From an uncultured Bacilli bacterium (GTDB lineage: Bacteria; Bacillota_I; Bacilli_A; RF39; UBA660), in contig CAJUHO010000002.1 in NCBI GenBank assembly GCA_910586195.1, positions 1 through 64,000 of the forward strand: a stretch of 64,000 nt of DNA, read 5' to 3'. Position numbers and translations under genes: made by a program. Position 1 is the first letter of the stretch. Each line of letters starts with the position of its first letter. Shown here piece by piece: positions 49,892 to 59,605 of this stretch. Under the pieces are notes generated by a model. The model saw only the letters and a list, made by a program, of their open reading frames with translations. It was not told where the DNA came from and searched no databases.

Positions 49892-50896
49892 ATGAAATTT
49901 TTAATAACAGGGGGAGCAGGATTTATTGGAAGTAATTATCTACACTATGTAGTAGAAAAATATCCTAATGATTATTTTGTTTGTTTGGATGCACTCACTT
50001 ATGCTGGAAATTATAATAATATTAAGATGTTAGAGGGTGCTAGTAATTTTAAGTTTGTTCATGGTGATATTACAAATCGTGATTTTATAGATACGTTATT
50101 TCAAGAGGAAGAGTTTGATGTAGTTGTGAATTTTGCTGCAGAGTCTCATGTAGATAATTCTATTAAAAATCCGTCTATATTTTTGACTACTAATATTATT
50201 GGTACACAAGTATTGATGGATGCTTCTTTGAAATATCAGGTTAAAAGATATCATCAGGTATCAACAGATGAAGTTTATGGAGATTTGCCACTCGATAGAA
50301 AAGATTTGCTGTTTACAGAAAGTACTCCGATTCATACTTCAAGTCCTTACTCTACTAGTAAGGCTAGTGCAGATTTATTAGTCATGGCTTATTATAGAAC
50401 ATATGGCCTGCCAGTTACTATCAGTCGTTGTTCTAATAATTATGGACCTTATCAGTTTCCTGAGAAGTTGATTCCACTTACCATTATGAAGGCCTTAAAT
50501 AATGAGAAAATCCCCGTTTATGGAACAGGTGAAAATGTACGTGATTGGATTCATGTCCATGATCATAATGTTGGTGTGGATTTAATTGTACGAGAAGGGA
50601 AGATAGGAGAAGTCTATAACTTGGGCGGCCATGCTGAGCGTCCTAATATTGAAATTGTCAAAGTAATTTTGTCTCAACTAGATAAGGGAGAGGAGTTGAT
50701 TACTTTTGTAGAAGATCGTAAGGGGCACGATTTGCGTTATGCCATTGATTCTACAAAAGCAGAACAGGAATTAGGTTGGAAGCGAACATATGACTTTGAT
50801 ACAGGAATGAAAGAGACAATAGAATGGTATCAAAATCACCAAGAATGGATTCATGATATCCAGAGTGGAGCATATAAGAATAGCTATAAAAAATAG
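49892..50896 (+). CDS. rfbB: dTDP-glucose 4,6-dehydratase
   Basis: This 334-aa extended SDR (also rmlB) performs the second step, dTDP-glucose to the 4-keto-6-deoxy sugar. It has ITGGAGFIGSNYLHYV, NFAAESHVDNSI, VSTDEVYGDLP, SPYSTSKASADLLVMAY (Tyr-x3-Lys) and RCSNNYGPYQFPEKLIPL. AGTAGGTGAATAT precedes ATG. It closes the rhamnose operon at a strong terminator. Confidence 0.97.
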   Translation: MKFLITGGAGFIGSNYLHYVVEKYPNDYFVCLDALTYAGNYNNIKMLEGASNFKFVHGDITNRDFIDTLFQEEEFDVVVNFAAESHVDNSIKNPSIFLTTNIIGTQVLMDASLKYQVKRYHQVSTDEVYGDLPLDRKDLLFTESTPIHTSSPYSTSKASADLLVMAYYRTYGLPVTISRCSNNYGPYQFPEKLIPLTIMKALNNEKIPVYGTGENVRDWIHVHDHNVGVDLIVREGKIGEVYNLGGHAERPNIEIVKVILSQLDKGEELITFVEDRKGHDLRYAIDSTKAEQELGWKRTYDFDTGMKETIEWYQNHQEWIHDIQSGAYKNSYKK

Positions 50897-50910
50897 AAAA
50901 GTTGAAAGTT

Positions 50911-50952
50911 TAGTACTATCGATTCAAAATTATTGCGATAGTACTATTTTTA
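50911..50952 (+). terminator. Terminator of the rfb operon
   Basis: The perfect 11-bp stem TAGTACTATCG / CGATAGTACTA (50911-50921, 50936-50946) is followed by TTTTTATT. Confidence 0.9.
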
Positions 50953-51069
50953 TTATGTAATATCTAGTTAGGAATTGCGTTACAATTAAAATTCAAGAGA
51001 TACTTCCTAGAAGATTATTTGCAATTGTTATATTTTATTGTTATACTTTTGATAAAAGGTGGAGTTTTA

Positions 51070-52044
51070 GTGAAGACATATTTAATAACAGGTGGGGCTG
51101 GGTTTATTGGTTCTACATTAACGGAAAAGTTATTAACTAAGGGAAATAAAGTAGTGGTAATAGATAACTTTAATAATTATTATGATCCAAAGTTAAAACA
51201 GGAAAATATTGAATCTTTTTTTGATAATCATAATTATACCTTATATAGAAGTGATATTAGAGATCGTAATGAAGTAGCCAAGGTGTTTGATAATCATAAA
51301 TTTGATGTGGTTGTTCATCTGGCTGCCATGGCTGGGGTTCGGCCCTCTATTGAGGATCCAATTTTATATCAGGAAGTTAATGGACTGGGAACCCAGAACA
51401 TATTAGAAGAAGCTAGACTTCATAATGTACAAAATTTGGTACTAGCATCTTCTAGTAGTGTTTATGGTAACTGTATAGAGGTTCCCTTTAGAGAAAATAT
51501 GATTGTTGATTTTGCGATTAGTCCTTATGCTGCTACTAAAAAGGCAAATGAAGTTATGGCCCATGTATATCATACCCTTAATAAGATGAATATTATAATG
51601 CTTAGGTTTTTTACTGTGTATGGTCCAAAGCAAAGACCAGACCTTGCAATCAATAAGTTTGTAAGACTCATGTTAGATAATAAGCCAATACCAATGTATG
51701 GGAATGGAACGACATCACGAGATTATACTTACGTTGATGATATTGTGAATGGTATTTACCAATCATGTGATTATGTGATGGAACATGAGAATGTTTATGA
51801 AATTATTAATCTTGGAAGTAATCACCCAATTAGTTTAAAAGACATGATAGAAATAATTGGAGAAGAATTAAAAATCAAACCTAAGATTGAACAATTGCCT
51901 ATGCAACAAGGAGATGTGGATAGGACTTATGCTGATATTTCTAAGGCAGAGAAATTGTTAGGATATAAGCCTCAGGTGACATTTGAGGATGGTATTAAAG
52001 CATTTATTGTATGGTATTTAAAAAATAGAGAGGAAGAAAAATAG
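51070..52044 (+). CDS. NAD-dependent epimerase, UDP-glucuronate 4-epimerase-like
   Basis: This 324-aa extended SDR starts VKTYLITGGAGFIGSTL. It has DNFNNYYDPKLKQENIE, HLAAMAGVRPSIEDP, SSSSVYG, SPYAATKKANEVMAH (Tyr-x3-Lys) and RFFTVYGPKQRPDLA. The NYYD-P-x-LK and MAGVRPSI features are those of UDP-glucuronate 4-epimerases (CapI/LspL group), rather than GalE. It would supply galacturonate for a wall polysaccharide. GTG at 51070 is chosen because AAAGGTGGAG lies five bases before it; the upstream ATG has none. Confidence 0.85.
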   Translation: MKTYLITGGAGFIGSTLTEKLLTKGNKVVVIDNFNNYYDPKLKQENIESFFDNHNYTLYRSDIRDRNEVAKVFDNHKFDVVVHLAAMAGVRPSIEDPILYQEVNGLGTQNILEEARLHNVQNLVLASSSSVYGNCIEVPFRENMIVDFAISPYAATKKANEVMAHVYHTLNKMNIIMLRFFTVYGPKQRPDLAINKFVRLMLDNKPIPMYGNGTTSRDYTYVDDIVNGIYQSCDYVMEHENVYEIINLGSNHPISLKDMIEIIGEELKIKPKIEQLPMQQGDVDRTYADISKAEKLLGYKPQVTFEDGIKAFIVWYLKNREEEK

Positions 52045-52072
52045 AAATTCTGTAAAAAAATATATATTTTTG

Positions 52073-52104
52073 ACTATTGTTAAATAATACAATAGTATTT
52101 TTTT
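52073..52104 (+). terminator. Terminator after the epimerase gene
   Basis: ACTATTGT / ACAATAGT (52073-52080, 52089-52096) followed by ATTTTTTT. Confidence 0.85.
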
Positions 52105-52158
52105 GTTAGTTGGTGCTATAATTAGAGAAGTGGCGTAATTAAGAGGTGTGATGTTTGT

Positions 52159-53121
52159 ATGGCAAAAAAAGTCCAAAAGAAAAGTAAATCTAATAATATT
52201 AAAAAGCTAAAGACAGAATCGAAAAATAAAGTATTTCATCAGGTAGAAAAATTTAATAGTAATCATTCTTCTAAAGACAGACCTAGTCGCATTCAAAAGA
52301 ATGCTCATATTTACCATAATAAAAATTATGAATCACCAAGTGTGAGACCTCAAAAGTTTAGTTCTAGAAAAATTAATTTTGAAGATGATTTAGATATTCA
52401 TTTGATGGAAGATGTTAATAAAAAAGTACTTGTTGTATTTTTGTTGTTTGTGTTGATATTTATTTATAGTGTATTTTTAATGATACAAAAGCAAGACTAT
52501 AAAAAACAGATTCAAACACTAAAAATAGAAAAGGAAGAATTAAAGGACGAAAATGATAAAGTAAAGATGGCAAGGGAAAAGGAAAAGTTTGAGATAAAAA
52601 ATTTGTTATTAGGAGACTCTATTACTTTCTATTACAATACTCATCGTTTTTTTAAAAAAGTGCCAGTACAAAAAAGTGCTGTTTCTGGTTACACTTCTGA
52701 AGATATTATTAATAATTTTAATAGTATGGTGACAAGCTATAATCCAAAAAATGTAGTACTTTTAATTGGGACTAATGATATTGAACGTGGATATAGTAAT
52801 CAAAAAATTTTAGATAATATAAAAACGATTGTTGAAAGAGTAAGAAAGCATCCTTCAAGTATTATGATTCAAAGTATTTATCCCGTAAATGAAAGTGAGG
52901 AATATTCACCTGGTGTAAGAAGAAATAATAGACGCATTAAAACGTTAAATGCACAAATAAAAAAATATTGTGATAAAGAAAAAATTCCATATATTGATGT
53001 CTATCCTTCTCTTATTGATAAGAATGATAATTTAAAGAAAGAGTACACAAGTGATGGATTGCATGTTTCTGATGAAGGTTATGAAAAAATCACTTCTATT
53101 ATCGAAGAATATTTACAATAA
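52159..53121 (+). CDS. Membrane-anchored SGNH/GDSL-type esterase
   Basis: This 320-aa protein has a Lys-rich cytoplasmic head (1-90), one membrane helix (about 93-113), a coiled stalk (115-150) and an extracytoplasmic SGNH hydrolase. The catalytic blocks are LLGDSITFYY (Ser), the Gly block SAVSGYTS, LIGTNDIERG (Asn) and TSDGLHVSDEGY (Asp/His). Such enzymes remove or transfer O-acetyl groups on polysaccharides. GAGGTGTGATGTTTGT precedes ATG. It sits before an acyltransferase gene, which fits acetyl editing of the wall polymer. Confidence 0.88.
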   Translation: MAKKVQKKSKSNNIKKLKTESKNKVFHQVEKFNSNHSSKDRPSRIQKNAHIYHNKNYESPSVRPQKFSSRKINFEDDLDIHLMEDVNKKVLVVFLLFVLIFIYSVFLMIQKQDYKKQIQTLKIEKEELKDENDKVKMAREKEKFEIKNLLLGDSITFYYNTHRFFKKVPVQKSAVSGYTSEDIINNFNSMVTSYNPKNVVLLIGTNDIERGYSNQKILDNIKTIVERVRKHPSSIMIQSIYPVNESEEYSPGVRRNNRRIKTLNAQIKKYCDKEKIPYIDVYPSLIDKNDNLKKEYTSDGLHVSDEGYEKITSIIEEYLQ

Positions 53122-53141
53122 ATTTTAATGATATATAGTCT

Positions 53142-53166
53142 AAAGAAGGGGATACTCTTCTTTTTA
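53142..53166 (+). terminator. Terminator after the esterase gene
   Basis: AAAGAAG / CTTCTTT (53142-53148, 53157-53163) with a short loop and T's. Confidence 0.7.
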
Positions 53167-53244
53167 ATTTTCTCTCTTTCTGTTGCTTTTTCTCTTTTTT
53201 CTATGTTATATTTATTATAACAATATGATCCGGGGGGATATGGT

Positions 53245-54375
53245 ATGGAAAAAGAAAATAAAAAAGCTAGACAATCTAATTTTGAATTAATGCGTATTAT
53301 TTCGATGTTTATGATTGTTTTGTGGCATGTTATAAAAAATAATATTAATTTTGTACAGACACCAGATGTTATCCACTTTTTTCTAATCATTATTATTTGT
53401 ACCATCGTGATTCACGTTAATTCCTTTGTAATGGTAAATGGTTATTTTTCCTTTTCAAAAACAAAAAGCTCTTGGAAAAAGGCTTGTTCATTGCTTGGGG
53501 TCACGTGGTTTTATAAAGTAGCAATAGCTGTTGTGTTATTTTTTATAACGACTGGTGTGATAGGAAAATTTGAACTGTTCAAAGAGTTTTTTCCACTAGA
53601 TATTATTAGAAGCTATTGGTTTATTAATTGTTATATTTTGTTACTACTTCTTTCTCCTTTTATAAATATTTTACTAGATCGTCTAACAGAGTCACAATAT
53701 AGAAAACTGTTATTGATTTCTTTTCTGTTATTTTCTATTTTGCCATTTATAACTAATCAAACGATGGTTAGTAACGATGGATTTAATCTTGTACAATTTG
53801 TTTTTCTATATTTGATAGGAGCTTATTTTAAGAAATATCCTATAGAGAAAAATTATCATTTTAAAAATTTTTCAAAAAATAAAATTCAGCTTTTATCTTT
53901 ATTCTTATTCTTGACTTGTATTTTCTTTAATGTTTGTATTTATTTTTTATCTCTTTATTTGCAAGGGGTTGATCAGGTACTTTTAAAAGAGGTAGGAGAG
54001 GGTCTTCATCATAGTATTTTTTGCTATAGTAGTCCTCTTATTATTATTCAGACAATTGCCTATTTTCATTTTTTTAAGACATTATCAATCCAGAAGAAGT
54101 GGATTAATTCACTGGCAGGTCTTACTTTTGGTGTTTACTTGTTCCATGAAAATTATTATTTAAAGTTAATTCTATATGCACCATTTAAACTTCATCAGCA
54201 TGCACAAAATATGGGGATTTTTGTTTATGCCTTTGCAGTTGCTATTTCTATATTTTTAGTAGGAATGATTATTGAATGGATTCGTAAAGAGATGGCTAGA
54301 TTTTTAAAGAGTCGCAAATGGATAAAGAATATTCAAAATAGATGTATTCATTATGTAGAGCAGATAGAAGCATAG
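53245..54375 (+). CDS. Acyltransferase family 3 membrane protein
   Basis: This 376-aa polytopic protein with about ten helices begins NFELMRIISMFMIVLWHVIKN, the AT3 (OafA/WecH-like) start with the Arg and the catalytic-type His in helix 1. RSYWFINCYILLLLLSPFIN and LFHENYYLK are further family marks. These enzymes O-acetylate sugars on the outer face. CCGGGGGGATATGGT precedes ATG. Neighbouring genes make it a modifier of the envelope polysaccharide. Confidence 0.87.
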   Translation: MEKENKKARQSNFELMRIISMFMIVLWHVIKNNINFVQTPDVIHFFLIIIICTIVIHVNSFVMVNGYFSFSKTKSSWKKACSLLGVTWFYKVAIAVVLFFITTGVIGKFELFKEFFPLDIIRSYWFINCYILLLLLSPFINILLDRLTESQYRKLLLISFLLFSILPFITNQTMVSNDGFNLVQFVFLYLIGAYFKKYPIEKNYHFKNFSKNKIQLLSLFLFLTCIFFNVCIYFLSLYLQGVDQVLLKEVGEGLHHSIFCYSSPLIIIQTIAYFHFFKTLSIQKKWINSLAGLTFGVYLFHENYYLKLILYAPFKLHQHAQNMGIFVYAFAVAISIFLVGMIIEWIRKEMARFLKSRKWIKNIQNRCIHYVEQIEA

Positions 54376-54382
54376 ATTAGTT

Positions 54383-54412
54383 TTTACAAACCTGTAAGGA
54401 TTATGATATAAT
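54383..54412 (+). promoter_or_regulatory. Promoter of the GH25 gene
   Basis: TTTACA (54383-54388), 18 bases, TATAAT (54407-54412), with TG one base before the -10. It starts the GH25-glycosyltransferase run. Confidence 0.7.
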
Positions 54413-54438
54413 GTATTATGAAATAAGGTGATAAAAAT

Positions 54439-57400
54439 ATGAGAATGCGAAAGAGTAAAAATATAAAGAAATTAATATGGCTATTTCTTTTCCTTTGTCC
54501 TTTTTTTTATACGAGGGGAGTAGAAGCAAAGACAAAAACAAATATGCATATTGAAGTTCCAAAAATAAATGAGGTTTGTCGGGATTCCATGGTAATTAGT
54601 GGTTGGTTAATGAGTGAGAGTGATTCACCAGGTATTTATATCTATATTGATAATCAATTGATTAATACCACTTTAAACCGTTTTGAAAGGGCAGATGTTG
54701 TAAAGAGCAATCCTGGATATTCGAACACAGAGAATAATAAGAAGCCAGGTTTTAATACTAGAATTGATACTTCTTCTTATTTAGATGGGGAACATATTTT
54801 AACAATTAATGTGTTAAATTCTAAAACAGGAGAGGTTTTGCAACAGTATAGTGCACATTTCAACATTCAGAAACATAATTCTGTTCTTCATTGGGAAAGG
54901 CCTACACAGAATCAAACGATTTCTGGAAAGACAACTCTTTCTGGTTGGGTAATGAGTGATAATAAGCAGGCTGAAATTGTATATTATTTGAATAAGCAGA
55001 AAATTACAGTACCAACAACTCGTATTGCACGGGAAGATGTTATTCAGGGAATGCCTGGATATGGTGGCAAAAGTACCAATCCTACTCCAGGTTTTTCGTC
55101 TGTTCTTGATTTATCAAACTATTTAGATGGAACATATTTTTTAGAGATGAAAATCGAGGATAAAAATACTCATGAAGTTTTAACAGCAGATTCTAGGAAT
55201 ATTATTTTAAAGAAATATAATGGGCATTTAAATGTTGACCATCCAAGTTTTAATGATATGGTGGGTACTTCCTTTGTGCTAGATGGTTGGGTATTAACGG
55301 AAAAAAAAGATGCTAAGTTAGAAGTTTATTTAAACGATAAGAAAATTGATACTTTCTCTTCTAATACTCCGAGGGATGATGTACATCGTGCTATGAATAA
55401 TAGTTATGGCGGAAAAACAATCAATCCTTTTCCAGGATTTTCTAGGGTGATTGATATGACACCTTATGGAGATGGGAGTTATGATTTAAAAGTACGAGCT
55501 GTAAATCCGGAAACAGGAGAGGTTATTGTCTCTAATACTAAGAAAATAGTTTATCAAAAATATGCTAATCATATTAATTTAGATCATCCTACAACAAATA
55601 GTTTGGTAAAAGCGAATATGACAGTAGATGGTTGGTATTTGACAAGTTATCAGAATAATATTTTGGAAGTTTATATTAACGATCAAAAAATAAATGCTTC
55701 TATAAAAAGAACAGCAAGAGATGACGTACATCGTGCTATGAATAATGGTTATGGTGGAAAAACTACTAATCCTCTTCCAGGCTTTTCTACAACAATTGAT
55801 ATGAGTTCTTATCAGGATGGTGATTATACTGTTAAGGTATTAATACGTAGTGCTGATAATCCTGACGAAATCATCGGTCAACAGTCAAGAGTTGTGACTT
55901 TGAAAAAATATGATACCTTTCTAAATGTAGATCATCCAGATAAAAAAGTAAAAGAGTATATGACAGTAGATGGTTGGTATTTATCTACTGCTACTAAAAA
56001 GCATATTGAAATAGAAATAGACGATACTCCTGTTCCTGTTCAGGTTTCATATACTGCGAGGGACGATGTGCATCATGCTATGAATAATAGTTATGGTGGA
56101 AAAACTGCAAATCCTCTTCCTGGATTTTCTGCGGTTGTTGATTTACGAAATTATCATGATGGTAGTCATAAATTAAAAGTAAAAGTTATTGATGAAGTTT
56201 TAGGCAACGTTATAAAGTCTTATGAACAGGAAATTATTTTAGATAAATATGATGTTAAGATTCATTTGGATAAGCCAGCGAGCAGCACTAATCGTAATTT
56301 ATCAGTAGGTGGTTGGGAAGTGTCAACTGCTAAAGATGAAACTGTTCGTATTAAAATCGATGGTGAGGTTAAGAATACGAAGGTTTCTTATAGTGTGAGA
56401 CCTGATGTTATCGCCTCTATTGGAAATACTTATGGCGGAGAAAATAGTAATCCAACGCCAGGCTTTAATGCATTAGTAGATCTTAGTGATTATTCCGATG
56501 GCAGTCATGAAATTACTGTTGAAGTGATAGATGGGCAAACGGGGGATGTATTGGAATCCGTTAAGCGAAAATTTCATTTGCAAAAATATGCAGGAATGAT
56601 ACACCTTGAAACGCCACAAACAAGTATGCTGAATGAGACGGGATTATTTGTAGCAGGTTGGGAAGTATCAGAACTTGATAATTCTTATATTAAAGTATAT
56701 TTAGATGGAAAACCTTTATCTCCTGAAATTGTGCGTGCTGAAAGGCCTGATGTTAATATGCCAGAGTATGGTGGTATTGCTATGAATGCTACACCTGCAT
56801 TTGCCATGATTTTAGATCTTTCTAATTTGGGAGTTGGTAATCATAAACTGAAATTAGAACTTTATTCTCGTCTAGATGAAAAGTTAGATTCAATCGAAAA
56901 AGATTTGTTTATCTATCGTGATATTTATTTTGGTATTGATGTTTCAGATTATCAAGGAAATATTGACTGGCAAGCAGTACGTAATGATGGTGTTCAATTT
57001 GCAATTATCCGTGCAGGATATAGAGGATATGGAACTGGTCGGATAATGAAGGATGAGCATTTTGATAGAAATATGAGTGAGGCACTTAAATATGGTGTTC
57101 AATGTGGTGTTTATTTCTATTCTCAAGCAATTAATGAACAAGAGGCAGTAGAAGAGGCAGAGTTTGTGATTAATAGGTTAAATAGTTATAAAGGACAAGT
57201 ACGTTTTCCTATTGTATTTGATACAGAATTTACAGGAACTAATTTAGGAAGGGCCGATTATTTGACTACGCCACAAAGAACTGCAGTAGCGAAGGCTTTC
57301 TTAGATAGGATTGCAAGAGAAGGTTATCGTCCTATGATTTATGCAAGTAGGGATTTCCTATACCATAATTTGTTTATGAATCAGTTAAGTAATTATGATG

Positions 57401-57561
57401 TGTGGTTAGCGCATTATACAAATGGTGCTGCACAGGATCCATTGGCACATCCAAGTAATTACACAGGTCCTTATCAAATATGGCAGTATACTTCTTCTGG
57501 TAGTGCTTTAGGAATTAATGGTAGTGTAGATAGAAATATTGCTTATAAATGGTATAACTAA
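54439..57561 (+). CDS. Secreted GH25 muramidase with seven N-terminal repeats
   Basis: This 1040-aa secreted protein has a signal peptide (about 1-31), seven tandem beta-type repeats of about 112 aa (about 35-820) and a C-terminal GH25 lysozyme domain (about 825-1040). Each repeat has GW near its start, an R-x-DV motif, then YGGKTxNPLPGF and an ID-x4-Y-x-DG-x-H segment. GH25 marks are YFGIDVSDYQGNIDW, FAIIRAGYRG, PIVFDTEFTG (Asp-x-Glu) and YQIWQYTSSG. GH25 enzymes cleave the MurNAc-GlcNAc bond. The repeats probably bind wall polymer. AAGGTGATAAAAAT precedes ATG; the next gene starts 18 bases after the stop. Confidence 0.9.
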   Translation: MRMRKSKNIKKLIWLFLFLCPFFYTRGVEAKTKTNMHIEVPKINEVCRDSMVISGWLMSESDSPGIYIYIDNQLINTTLNRFERADVVKSNPGYSNTENNKKPGFNTRIDTSSYLDGEHILTINVLNSKTGEVLQQYSAHFNIQKHNSVLHWERPTQNQTISGKTTLSGWVMSDNKQAEIVYYLNKQKITVPTTRIAREDVIQGMPGYGGKSTNPTPGFSSVLDLSNYLDGTYFLEMKIEDKNTHEVLTADSRNIILKKYNGHLNVDHPSFNDMVGTSFVLDGWVLTEKKDAKLEVYLNDKKIDTFSSNTPRDDVHRAMNNSYGGKTINPFPGFSRVIDMTPYGDGSYDLKVRAVNPETGEVIVSNTKKIVYQKYANHINLDHPTTNSLVKANMTVDGWYLTSYQNNILEVYINDQKINASIKRTARDDVHRAMNNGYGGKTTNPLPGFSTTIDMSSYQDGDYTVKVLIRSADNPDEIIGQQSRVVTLKKYDTFLNVDHPDKKVKEYMTVDGWYLSTATKKHIEIEIDDTPVPVQVSYTARDDVHHAMNNSYGGKTANPLPGFSAVVDLRNYHDGSHKLKVKVIDEVLGNVIKSYEQEIILDKYDVKIHLDKPASSTNRNLSVGGWEVSTAKDETVRIKIDGEVKNTKVSYSVRPDVIASIGNTYGGENSNPTPGFNALVDLSDYSDGSHEITVEVIDGQTGDVLESVKRKFHLQKYAGMIHLETPQTSMLNETGLFVAGWEVSELDNSYIKVYLDGKPLSPEIVRAERPDVNMPEYGGIAMNATPAFAMILDLSNLGVGNHKLKLELYSRLDEKLDSIEKDLFIYRDIYFGIDVSDYQGNIDWQAVRNDGVQFAIIRAGYRGYGTGRIMKDEHFDRNMSEALKYGVQCGVYFYSQAINEQEAVEEAEFVINRLNSYKGQVRFPIVFDTEFTGTNLGRADYLTTPQRTAVAKAFLDRIAREGYRPMIYASRDFLYHNLFMNQLSNYDVWLAHYTNGAAQDPLAHPSNYTGPYQIWQYTSSGSALGINGSVDRNIAYKWYN

Positions 57562-57578
57562 TGGTTAAGGAGAAAACG

Positions 57579-58757
57579 ATGAAAATTTGTGTTTATACTT
57601 GTATTACAGGTAATTATGATAAAGTAAATGAAATTAAGTTGAAAGAGCCAGATATTGATTATTATTTATTTACTAATAATAAAAAGATAAAGTCTAAAAC
57701 ATGGGATGTTATTTATATCAATAGTGATACTTTAGATGATGCTAAATTATCAAGGGAGATTAAAATCATTGGTCATGATATTATTAGAAATGGTTATGAC
57801 GTTAGTGTATGGATGGATGGCAATATTATTATAGAAAAGAGCATTCATCAATTTATTAATACTTTTATGACTGATGATACTAAATTTTTGGCTTTTAAAC
57901 ATAGTAAGAGAAACTCTATTGCAGAAGAGATGGAAGCATGTATTGAGCATCAAAAGGAATCTATTTATAACGTAGAAAGACTTAGGGAATTTTATAAACA
58001 GGAAAATTTTAAGGATAATACTGGTTTAATTGAGTGTACTGTTCATGTAAAAAAGCATAATGATCCTCAAGTTATAGAAACTATGAAACTTTGGTTTGAT
58101 ATGGTTAAAGGATATTCAGGAAGAGATCAACTATCTTTTAATTACGCTATTTCAAAAACAGGCCTAAAGGTGACTTGGATTAATGAAAATGTTTGGGATA
58201 ATGAATGGTTTTCTAATAATAATCATATTCCCTCTAAGCATAAAGAAAACTTTAAGGTCTATTTTGAGACAGATGGTGTTTTTACAGAACAAAATATTAA
58301 AGTGGGAAAATATCAAATAAATAAGAATATTTATACAGCTATTTTTAAGAATCCAACAAATTCAAAAACGATTAGATTTGATCCTACAGATTTAAAAGAG
58401 ATGAAATGTTCTAATCTCGTAATCAAAGGTTGTGGAAAATACACAATTGATTATGTAAATTGTCTTAGATTAGATAATATTATCTATTTTAAAAACGATG
58501 ATCCCTTCTTTATTATTCATACATCACAGAAAACTGAGGAAATAGAAATTTCCATGGTTTTGAGTAAGCAGACTGATAAAGATATAAAAAGTTTTATGGA
58601 TTTAATAGACATGCAGAAAGATAAAATAGAGTTTTATGAAGAAAGGGAGCCTAATATCCAACAAAGTCTAGCACGATTAAAGCAAATTGAAAATTCTCGT
58701 GGTTGGAAAGCGTTAGAGAAATGTCGAAGAATTTTAAAAAGGAATGATTCAATTTGA
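57579..58757 (+). CDS. TOD1/DUF616-like glycosyltransferase
   Basis: This protein of about 392 aa begins MKICVYTCITGNYDKVNEI, and has DYYLFTNN, SREIKIIGHD and SVWMDGNIII, followed by FKHSKRNSIAEEMEAC and NTGLIECTVHVKKHN. This pattern fits the DUF616 (TOD1/MUCI70-like) glycosyltransferases, with W-M-D-G as the DxD-like site. A C-terminal helix with SRGWKALEKCRRILKR is common at the end of wall-polymer glycosyltransferases. ATG at 57579 has AAGGAG six bases upstream. The next gene overlaps its stop. Confidence 0.8.
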   Translation: MKICVYTCITGNYDKVNEIKLKEPDIDYYLFTNNKKIKSKTWDVIYINSDTLDDAKLSREIKIIGHDIIRNGYDVSVWMDGNIIIEKSIHQFINTFMTDDTKFLAFKHSKRNSIAEEMEACIEHQKESIYNVERLREFYKQENFKDNTGLIECTVHVKKHNDPQVIETMKLWFDMVKGYSGRDQLSFNYAISKTGLKVTWINENVWDNEWFSNNNHIPSKHKENFKVYFETDGVFTEQNIKVGKYQINKNIYTAIFKNPTNSKTIRFDPTDLKEMKCSNLVIKGCGKYTIDYVNCLRLDNIIYFKNDDPFFIIHTSQKTEEIEISMVLSKQTDKDIKSFMDLIDMQKDKIEFYEEREPNIQQSLARLKQIENSRGWKALEKCRRILKRNDSI

Positions 58758-59605
58758 AGTTATGTGGAGTTTTAGTTGCTTTTAATCCAGATAGAAGTGT
58801 TATTCATAATATTGAAACATATTTAGATGGGTTAGATAAATTATATATTATTGATAATAGTTTAACGTCTTATCAAGAGTTATTTCAACATAAAAAAATA
58901 AAGTATATTGCAAATTCTAAAAATACTGGAATTGCCCATGCGCTAAATCAGGGTGTAGATTGTGCTTTAGAAGATGGTTTTCAATATATATTAACAATGG
59001 ATCAAGATAGTTATTTTGAAGAATCAGATTTTTCTAAATATAAAGAACAATTTTTAAAAAATATAAATGAGAAAATAGGAATTTATACACCACTTCACTA
59101 TACCAAAAGTGAAAAAATAAATCACTTTATTCAGACGGACTCTCTTGTTGTGATGACATCTGGTAATATTTTAAATATGAAAATTCATCAAGAATTAGGT
59201 GGATTTAAGGAATGGCTTTTTATTGATGGTGTAGATCAAGAGTATTGTCTGAATTTACGCAAACATGGTTATGAAATCCAGTTATTTGAAAATATTTTTC
59301 TACATCATTCTCTAGGAAATATTAGGAGTAGAAAATTATTAGGTCATACATTTATGGTTACTAATCATTCCTATATTAGGCGTTATTTTATTACTAGAAA
59401 TCGACTATATATTAATCAACTTTATCATAAGATATTTACAGATTTTTGTAAAAAAGAGTTAGAGAATACGAAAAAGGAAACTATAAAAATTATTTTATTT
59501 GAAAAAGATAAATTAAAGAAAATACATTGGATTAGGCAAGGAAAAAAAGATTTTTTAAAAAATATAAAAGGGATGCCGTCCTACGTTGAGGAGGAGTTAA
59601 AATGA
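58754..59605 (+). CDS. Glycosyltransferase family 2, rhamnosyltransferase-like
   Basis: This 283-aa protein resembles RfbN/WbbL-type rhamnosyltransferases: GVLVAFNPDRSVIHNI, LYIIDNS, NSKNTGIAHALNQGV, ILTMDQDSYFE (DxD) and FIDGVDQEYCLNLRKHGY, then IFLHHSLG. It starts with TTG inside the stop of the previous gene (TTGA), with AAAGGA upstream, so translation is coupled. With the rfb operon it would add rhamnose to the polymer. Confidence 0.87.
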   Translation: MKLCGVLVAFNPDRSVIHNIETYLDGLDKLYIIDNSLTSYQELFQHKKIKYIANSKNTGIAHALNQGVDCALEDGFQYILTMDQDSYFEESDFSKYKEQFLKNINEKIGIYTPLHYTKSEKINHFIQTDSLVVMTSGNILNMKIHQELGGFKEWLFIDGVDQEYCLNLRKHGYEIQLFENIFLHHSLGNIRSRKLLGHTFMVTNHSYIRRYFITRNRLYINQLYHKIFTDFCKKELENTKKETIKIILFEKDKLKKIHWIRQGKKDFLKNIKGMPSYVEEELK